The notes under the pieces: generated by a model
The model's input: the letters and a program-made list of their open reading frames with translations, nothing else
Databases searched by the model: none
What the model was told of the DNA's origin: nothing
DNA from: Chalara sp. BL73
Lineage: Eukaryota; Ascomycota; Leotiomycetes; Helotiales
Reading direction: 5' to 3'
DNA length: 64,000 bases
NCBI GenBank assembly: GCA_918026815.1
Contig: CAKJVC010000069.1
Coordinates: 124,001 to 188,000, forward strand
Translations under genes and position numbers: made by a program
Part shown: positions 56,824 to 64,000 of the stretch, in pieces
How positions within the stretch are numbered: the first letter of the stretch is position 1
Layout: the number at the start of each line of letters is the position of its first letter

Positions 56824-59420
56824 TCAATTATATATAGTTTGGAACCTTGGTCTCCTACACGATTTGGGGTCGGCTAGCTGCAGCCTCCTGGCATTTGCTG
56901 CATATCCAGGTCTCATTTCTGGATCTGGATTTGTGAACGAATGATCGGTAACTTCGCCATATCTCACAGACATTTGGCCAGACGCCTTCGTCAAGTGTTT
57001 TAGCGTGCTGTTAGACCCTTGTTCTTCAGCATCTCAGCATCTCACGCCTTGGCGATCTCGAGCGGATTCAACGAGATATTACGTCCAAGTTCCCAGAAAG
57101 AGTTGAAAAGAGGTACGACTACAAGGACGCCAAGATTCATGACAGCAATGCAGCCGCAAGAAATTCGTAATGGGATTCAAAGATTGTGATCCTGTCTTTT
57201 TGTTCTATCATTATTTCTTGAGGCACAGGCATGCCGCTGTCGAGGCTAGAGTACGTTACTGGGTCAATTTCATAGAATTTGGTATGAAAGTCTCGAAGCT
57301 GCTATCCATAATGGCCCACCTGGAGGTGTTTGAGGCAGTCAAAGCTGCTCGAAACATAAGTTCGTTCAACGCATTGAAAATATCGATGGCCGGACCCCGA
57401 AATTGATGGCGCAAGGGTCCATTGTCATGGAGTACGATCTCCTACCTGCTCCATAGTCGATATACTGGCTTGCAAGAGTGCCATTCGTATAAAATGTTGC
57501 TTCGTCTTGAATAGTAATAGATTCAAACATGTTCCTGGCAGCTTTTGCAAGCCCTCCGAGAGTGGAATATGATATCGGCTGCTGGTGTTGAAGTTGTGGA
57601 CATCGAATTCCCCAACAGTTTGGATGTGGTCAATAGGATACTCCAGAAAATTCCCAGAAATGGAAATTGCGTTATTCACAATGCGGATGGGATAATTAAG
57701 CGTCGCAGATCGTACGGTACATCGCTCAAATGTTATCGTACCATTGCAGTCGCCTTGTCTTCCCCTCTCCATTTCAGTGGCATCGCCGTCGAGTCTCATG
57801 TTTGATTTTCTTCCAGTGCCGAGTACTAACTTGAAATCGATTACTGGATTCTGTAAGAGGATGTTAACACCAGGATCCAGAATATGTCGATCCCATCCAT
57901 AGTACGCGTTTCCAGCGTAGCCTCCCGCAAACCAGTCGAACGCTGTCTAAAATATTACATCATGGGTGTCCGAGGTATTCACGTAGGAGTAATCGAATGA
58001 AGGATCTGTTGCATTGGGCAGATCCCAATTGCCAACAGAATAATCAATATTATTAAATGCTCAGTCATACTTTGAACAGTTGATCGCAAGCCCGGCAGCC
58101 TTGATCGTCCCAGAACAGGAGCCTGCACAGCCAAAGAAATTTGCAATGATGGGTTCACGGTTATTGTAAGCGTTGACTATTTCGGCAAATTCCTGGCTCG
58201 TTGCTATTCCACTACACAAACCAATCAGTAACTACTCAGCAAATATGAAAATTTATTGTTGGCGTTTGCGAGATTGATTTAGCACATGGTGGTGGTGTTG
58301 ATTGTCCACCTCGGCAGGAAAACTTGTTCGTGCTTACTCAAGTAATTTGATTCCTCCATATTCTTTATACCCATAGGGCAGCTCTTCCGAAATTAGTGTA
58401 CTGACATTAACTGTCATGGCCCTATCTCTGGTAATGATTAGTAGAAGCTTTCTGGAGCAATGGACCATCAATGACGATACACGGTGCCACTAAAGTAGCA
58501 AGCGCAACATAGCTGCCCGCAATATCAGCACTAAAATTCTCTGAAATTTTCAAGACACCAAAGAGCTGTTTGAAGAGCCGGAGAGAATATGGCGATGGAG
58601 GTCCTCACAGAGTTTACCAGCTCCTAGATAGCTGAATGACATATGAGAAATGAACAAACTTGAAGTTCCGGCCAGCTGTGCCTGCAGCAAGGAGGCTGTC
58701 ACCGAATTCCCAATAGTTGTTAAGGCAGTTAGCGTGCCACCACAAAGAGCCTTCCTCCACCATGATACAACGATGCCTTGGGATCGAGCATATGCAAGGC
58801 ATATACTCACAACAGCAGATAGGATAGCCAGCAGAACTGATGGTGAAACGAACCATGTTTCTATTCGTTTCCTATCAGTCTGCCAAGGCACAATGGCATC
58901 GGCAGCAGCACAGATAATGACAGTTAAGAGAGCCAATTCTCCAGAATACGGTATACGCCTAAAGAAGCCTGCATCCCACGGATCCCCTGTGACCAACTCT
59001 AGTCTACCACTAGATGGCGAAGACTTTCTCAATAGATCCTTAGTCGAAGACGAAGGAGTGCTATGTATCTTGGAGAGGTACTTCTAAAGAATTGCCCATT
59101 AGTAATTGATCTCAGTCCCAAGATGAATGAGCAGACATACCCGCAAGATCAACGACAGGATTCGGAAGACAGTTGGGACCATAAGAGCGGGTAGATTTGT
59201 GGCTACGTGCCTTCTTTAGCGCAGGAATAAGAACAGAGAAGAAATTCCCAGTATATTTTTGTGACATAGAAGATATACCGCCTGCGGACCAATCAAAACC
59301 GGCATACTTTCCAGTGCTCTGACAATCAAAAATCGGATCTCTGCATTACCACACACTCACTTGTGGTAGAGCCTGCTCGAAAATGGGTTGCTACTGATGC
59401 CATGATTACTACGCGGCAAT
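56824..59420 (-). pseudogene. Decayed multi-pass membrane protein gene (WWRKAL-GGTL family)
   Basis: Minus-strand segments line up in the right order for a large fungal membrane protein family that I recognise but cannot name. From 5' to 3': FDWSAGGISSMSQKYTGNFF (about 59150-59310); DPWDAGFFRRIPYSGELALL and SPSVLLAILSAVVSICLAYA then VVSWWRKALCGGTL (to about 58730); YWEFGDSLLAAGTAGRNFKF in another frame; VALATLVAPCIVIDGPLLQK (near 58470); EFAEIVNAYNNREPIIANFF and GCAGSCSGTIKAAGLAINCS (near 58100-58190); TAFDWFAGGYAGNAYYGWDR; TLGGLAKAARNMFESITIQD; ALNELMFRAALTASNTS; MNLGVLVVVPLFNSFWELGR with NISLNPLEIAKA; and VRYGEVTDHSFTNPDPEMRP to the end. Disruptions include TGA at 58061-58063, TAG at 57947-57949, a one-base frameshift near 58720, another frame change near 57570 and a stop after EIAKA. 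Introns explain some breaks, not all. Confidence 0.78.
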
Positions 59421-60969
59421 TCCGAGGATGCACAAGTCTCGGGAACACACACATGGCTTCATATATGTAATTTTGGGATAACTTTCTCAATACGACTATG
59501 CGGTGTCTTGTGTTGGTGGTTCTGAACATGACAATCCAAACCTTGGTTCGGCTTGCGGCCTTTGTGCGCCTGCGCCGACCGCTGTTACACAAGCCTGCCA
59601 TTTGCAGTTTGTCTGTGGAGAGTCATCCCAGACGGGCGGTAGCCTGCGGTTTTTTGATTACAGATCTGAATACTTCACTACTGGAGAATTTGACAGCTTC
59701 CCCCCCAAAAATCTAGGCAGGATATTATTTTGGTAGTTTCATTATTAAGCACTTGGTAAACAACATTAGGAGATGAGCCGTTATTTGGAATCGTGATTGG
59801 TCAATCAGCCTGCTAAACGAGGTCCATTTTCAGCGACGCTTGTCGCGACCATATTCTCCCAAGCATCTTCAAAACAGAGTTTGCTTGTGTGCGAAACGAA
59901 TTTTTTTTATCAGCATTACAGCGCTTGAGTATGTCAAATCTGCCAAGCAGATCCCCTTGGATAGATCTTGCGACCAAAAAACACTGGATACAAGACCTCC
60001 TAAATCTCTTGACCCTGAATGCCTGAGTTTCCATTGGGGCTGGTCTTTGCATTTTTGCCCCATTCCCGTTTTCGTCTTTGATTCACACTGTCTTAAAAAA
60101 AATCGATACACCAGGGTGCCTGTGTCTCTCCTTGGAGCTGCACCATTTGAGCCTACATTCTGATGACTTTGTGTTGACCGTAGGAGAGATATCCTTCTGT
60201 CCGGTTGATGTGTATAACGCATTTCAATGCGGCTAATATAAATTGTTGGTTTATAGTTCCATCTCTACGAATTACTAAGTTTTAGGCCTTCAAACTACGT
60301 CACATGTTCAAGGACTGAAGCTGATATGTCAGAAACGCCGTCTATGTAAAGTTACATTATTAACTATAATCTACAAATCTTCCCGACTTCCTTTTCTTTC
60401 TTCATTCATGAAGGAGAAAACAGATATATATGTATACATATATGGACAAACTCACTGTCTAAAGGATTACAAGACGTGAGTGTCTAGTTCTCATGAATGT
60501 CAAGAACTTCCTTTGCCCCCTTCTGCTTCTCGCCATTGTATTTGACATGTGCCTCTCCACATAGAAAAATGGACATGTTAACGATAACGCAGAAGCTTCT
60601 CAACCATGACCATATACCTCTAAATATAAGAACTACGTCGGGTCTACATGTAGTGTTGGGGGTCGTTGTGGTTTGTGGGGCTCTTGCTCTAACGGCTATC
60701 GTGATGATGAACTGCTTGATCATCCCGAACCCTTGTACTCAAAAATCGTCGTGCTGCTAGGGGAGAAAATAATGTGGTGAGATAAAAAGGGATGGAAGTA
60801 AGAAGTGGACACAGGTTGATGAACGTGGATGAGGACGTGACTGGGCTGCGAGGAAATGAGCCAGAAACACCGCACACAATGAATATATTCATCTCCAAAT
60901 AGAGAATTCATGGTTTATGTTTATTTCCTATATATTTCAAAGCCAATCTCTCTCCACTCCTAGTCACAG
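59421..60969. other. Intergenic region between the decayed gene and Cft1
   Basis: 1.5 kb. A Cys-containing plus-strand frame at about 59503-59736 (CGLCAPAPTAV, HLQFVCGES) is unrecognised and lacks a convincing start. The rest is AT-leaning spacer and the Cft1 3' flank. Confidence 0.3.
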
Positions 60970-63900
60970 CTACAAGTACCCCAATCCGCCTCTCAACACC
61001 CTCAAATCCTCTCTAACCTCTTCAACGTCCACCCCAACTCGTCCCGCAACCTCCGCACGCTTCTGACTCCCCAGCTCCGCCCACCGCATCAACATCGTAC
61101 CATCCACCACATTCCTGCCTCCTACCATCGCTTCTGGAGGATCCTTACCTATTCTATAGGCCCTCGGATTCAGGCCACACGCATGATGTAATGAATTTGA
61201 GAGGGTTGTAGTCAACGTGTTGAATTTACGATACTGTGTTTCGGAGAGGGTGGAGAGGAGGGCGAGGGATCCGGTTGTGGAGGAGATGAGGATCTGCGAG
61301 GAGGGGATGGTGGCGTCGGCTGCGTCAGCGGCGGCATTGGGTGCTGGCGGGAGGTTTGTTGGGGTTGTGGTGCGGGGAAGGAGGACCATTGAGGTGGGAA
61401 GGTGACTGCCGAGAGAGAAGGTTGTCCGCTGTAATAACAGGTGGCCTTGCAAAGATTTCGGATCTACATATCTATCAGCAGAGTGAGACAAATGGGGGAA
61501 GGGAAAGCATACGTTCAGGATCATATTGAAGAACATGCAAATTACCATTAGCATCCGCAACCACGATGAAGAGATCTTTTCCATCAGGAAGAAGGTCGAC
61601 AGCTAGAACCTCTATGTTCTTACCCATCTTGCCTAACTGGACGAGTCGGTAAGGATCCTCAGCATAGCCTGTTAGCCAGACGCCCTTAAGAGCATCACCC
61701 ATCAGCACGATACCTGTTCCTCGAAGGGCTTTGATAGATGTGACATAGCAGTTGACGTCCTGGAATGCAACGGGCAAGACAGTCCCATCTTCCTTCACGC
61801 CTCGCACCATGCACTTCTGTCCTTGGGCGACAAGCATGAAGCCTTGTGTACCGACCTCAGCCAAGCCGGTCACGGCTCCTCTGGGTATCTCCTCCTTTGC
61901 GTAAAGCTTCAGCTTTCTGTTGGTCTCGGGGTAACCGGGTTGCGGCACGACTTCGATGACGTCAAACACATAAATTCGGCCCTTGATTGCGACGTCTTCG
62001 CCTTTCGTTAACGCGGTTCCAATGGTAATCATTTGTCTTCGCTCGTTCGTGGTTTCTGATATTTCGAGGTTGAGCGTTTTGATACACATAATAATCTCAT
62101 ATGGATCCAACTCGAATGTGTCGATCACTTCCCAGGTGACAGGACTGATCAACTGGACAAAGCTCTTCTCTGTCGTCGGCTTGAACGGCAGTTCTTCTTT
62201 GTGTTTCTTAGACCCATCGTCGCCCTTGGGAAGCTCAAAATCTACAAAGGCGCTGGTGCCGATCGCATATACTTGCGTTGGTGGATGGTAAGCCACCCCG
62301 TGAATTGCTTGGCCAAGTTCGATTTTCCGCACAGCCATCCCTAGATCATACGAAAAGACAGAAGGAAGCTGAGCAACTCGTGCTATTCCGTGGACATCTG
62401 TATATATGAAGCCTCGATCACACTCTTCAGTATGAAAATTGCTCATGTTCCTCACGCCGGAACCTTGGAGACCGATAACTTTGGGTGTGCTCTTTGAACT
62501 TTTGATCACGAAGGCGGGAGAACCCCCTGGAAGAAAGACAGTGCTGTAACCGCCTAAGTTAGAGATAAAGCGCATCGGATTGTTTCGCACGCTATCGCCA
62601 TCTCCAGTAGTCTGTGACGCAGATACGATTGGGTCTTGCGCAATATGAGGATTTGGCATCTTGGAAAAGTGTAAGGTTGAAGTTAACGATGCGGTTGACG
62701 ATGGAGAGGTTCGGAAAGGTTCATATATTGTCAAGTCGTCGTTCGAGCCTCGCAGCTACTAGCCGTCAATAATGGAAGTTCATGATGTAAACTTCTAACT
62801 TACAATCAGATAAGGAAACTTTGAGATCTTATCTCCGAGATCAGCTACGAGGATCTCAGCGATCGTCTCACGAGCGGCGGTTCGTCTGGCGACATAATTT
62901 GCGGATAATATTGGAGGCACAAAGGGTAGTCCTTCTGTTACATATATTGGCTTCGATAAATCGGGCAATGAGTAAACCTTGTTTGTTAATATGCTTCTAT
63001 ATCTAGCGACTGCACACTTACATGCAATGTACCGGTTACACTTAGCAAGAACATTACCACGTTCTGTCCAAGATTTTGACCTTTGTCGTTTTGGTGATTG
63101 GTGAATATACTGGTAGCATCCGCATATAAACATCCTGTCAGCCACTTCATGCTAAGAAGCTTATCGTCTTCGCGCTCGAGCTCTTCGACCTCATTATTAT
63201 CGTCACACTGAGCGACGTATATGCTCGAGTCGTCTCTAATTAGCAGCAAATAGGGATCGGCAAGGCTGGCGCTAATGATTTTTGGCTCTGCGCCGGTATC
63301 GTCGTCCGACATATCCAGAATTTGTGCCAAACCAAGGTCTGTACATCTATAATTAGCCAACAGTTCTAGATGCCCTCTATTTCCTCACTGGGATACGAAT
63401 CATCAAGGAGCAGATATATATATATACACGGTGGCGGTAAAAATGCTTTCATTGGATGCTATAGGATATGATACATTTCCCGATAGCGCCCCCAGAAGCG
63501 TAAGCAAGATATCGGGTTCCCCAAATTTCCATCCTAAGGTCACCATCCAATATACTACTAGGAAAAGAGAAGAGGATAGTAAAGGAAACGTGAAAGACTT
63601 ACTTCCATCATAAATTCTCACCACGGATTGTAGAACCTGAATGACTCTCGCTCCGCGGCCTAAAGTCCCGGCTTCAATAGTTGCTCCGGCATCACAGTCG
63701 AACTCAATTTCTGTGAGTGCCTCAAATCCAGTCGGTGTTAGCGCAAATACATCCGACTCTTCGGCGCCGCTCTGCGTCTTTCTTGACACTATCATGAGGT
63801 TGTCATATGGCGGCCCAATGCTATGATCCTCCCTCGTCGTCATCGTTTCTTGATTCGCTTGTGCACCAGATGGGACTGGCTTGCTTGCATGGATAGTCCA

Positions 63901-64000
63901 TATCCCTTGTACATCTGGCAAGTCAAAGCGCCCGATAACTTTTTGCTGAATATTCTGGTGGAAAACTGCCAAAGAACTTGCCTTCCCAGAACCTGTAGCT
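60970..64000 (-). CDS. cft1: Cleavage/polyadenylation factor subunit Cft1/CPSF160 (partial, 5' end outside window)
   Basis: Cft1 is the large beta-propeller scaffold that helps recognise the poly(A) signal. The last 883 codons are present in five exon parts on the minus strand: 63603-64000 (open at the edge), 63022-63365, 62804-62977, 61513-62755 and 60970-61463, all in phase. Landmarks: SLAVFHQNIQQKVIGRFDLP, DVQGIWTIHASKPV, FALTPTGFEAL, RVIQVLQSVVRIYDG, SASLADPYLLLIRDDSSIYV, RGSNDDLTIYEPFRTS, NLGGYSTVFLPGGSPAFVIK, and the CPSF-A region with VKEDGTVLPVAFQDVNCYVT, MGDALKGVWLTGYAEDPYRL, YDPEHPKSLQGHLLLQRTTF and LNPRAYRIGKDPPE near the end. The 237-nt intron between the first two parts is long for this window; its acceptor was chosen by phase. 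Confidence 0.9.

Noticed and set aside
1..64000. CRISPR arrays, bacterial operons, prophage or a secondary-metabolite cluster
   Set aside because: No regularly spaced repeats, no polycistronic layout, and no PKS, NRPS, terpene synthase or P450 genes; HMG-CoA reductase stands alone as a primary-metabolism gene.

Overview
This window is nuclear DNA of a filamentous ascomycete (Pezizomycotina). The evidence is many short GT-AG introns of about 43-60 nt with CTRAY-type branch sites, a tRNA-Ser with an intron after the anticodon, and proteins that read as filamentous-fungal orthologues (Spa2, Hrd3, Sfr1/Mei5, CypH, a MARVEL-like protein, a DUF7492-type secreted protein). The overall look, including the HMG-CoA reductase, suggests Leotiomycetes, but that is only an impression. 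All assignments come from reading the translations; no database was searched. Intron and phase arithmetic was checked for each spliced gene.

Layout. 1-20 kb is dense housekeeping: a gene fragment at the left edge, a WDR89-like WD40 protein, Hrd3/SEL1L (ER-associated degradation), Sfr1/Mei5 (Rad51/Dmc1 accessory factor), a GPALPP/DUF3752 protein, tRNA-Ser(GCU) beside an AT-rich relic, a four-TM MARVEL-like protein, RNA polymerase III subunit RPC34, a cyclophilin A gene with an optional mitochondrial presequence, an ENTH-domain epsin (Ent3-like) and nicotinamidase Pnc1. A disrupted short-chain dehydrogenase follows at 19.6-20.2 kb, then 2.4 kb with no gene. 22.6-32 kb holds Spa2 (polarisome scaffold), the CTD phosphatase Ssu72 and an Nbp2/Skb5-like SH3 protein.

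32-47.5 kb. A 3.5-kb gene-poor stretch contains a 143-bp foldback (MITE-like) element and AT-rich DNA. Then come HMG-CoA reductase, Sti1 (Hsp90/Hsp70 co-chaperone, with heat-shock-element-like sites upstream), a membrane RING-H2 E3 ligase, and cyclophilin H (spliceosomal).

47.4-64 kb. A 6-kb region without an intact gene has simple repeats and faint coding-like remnants. It is followed by a secreted DUF7492-type protein whose mature form starts with histidine, then a decayed multi-pass membrane-protein gene (56.8-59.4 kb) with nonsense and frame disruptions. The C-terminal 883 codons of the cleavage/polyadenylation factor Cft1/CPSF160 run off the right edge.

The genes do not form a pathway cluster: I see no biosynthetic cluster, virus or CRISPR. 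Functional links are loose: Sti1 and the cyclophilins are chaperone/folding genes, Hrd3 and the RING protein suggest membrane quality control, and Ssu72 and Cft1 act in the same mRNA 3'-end processing factor although they lie over 30 kb apart. The points most worth following up are the decayed membrane-protein gene, the MITE, the dual-start cyclophilin and the His-1 secreted protein.
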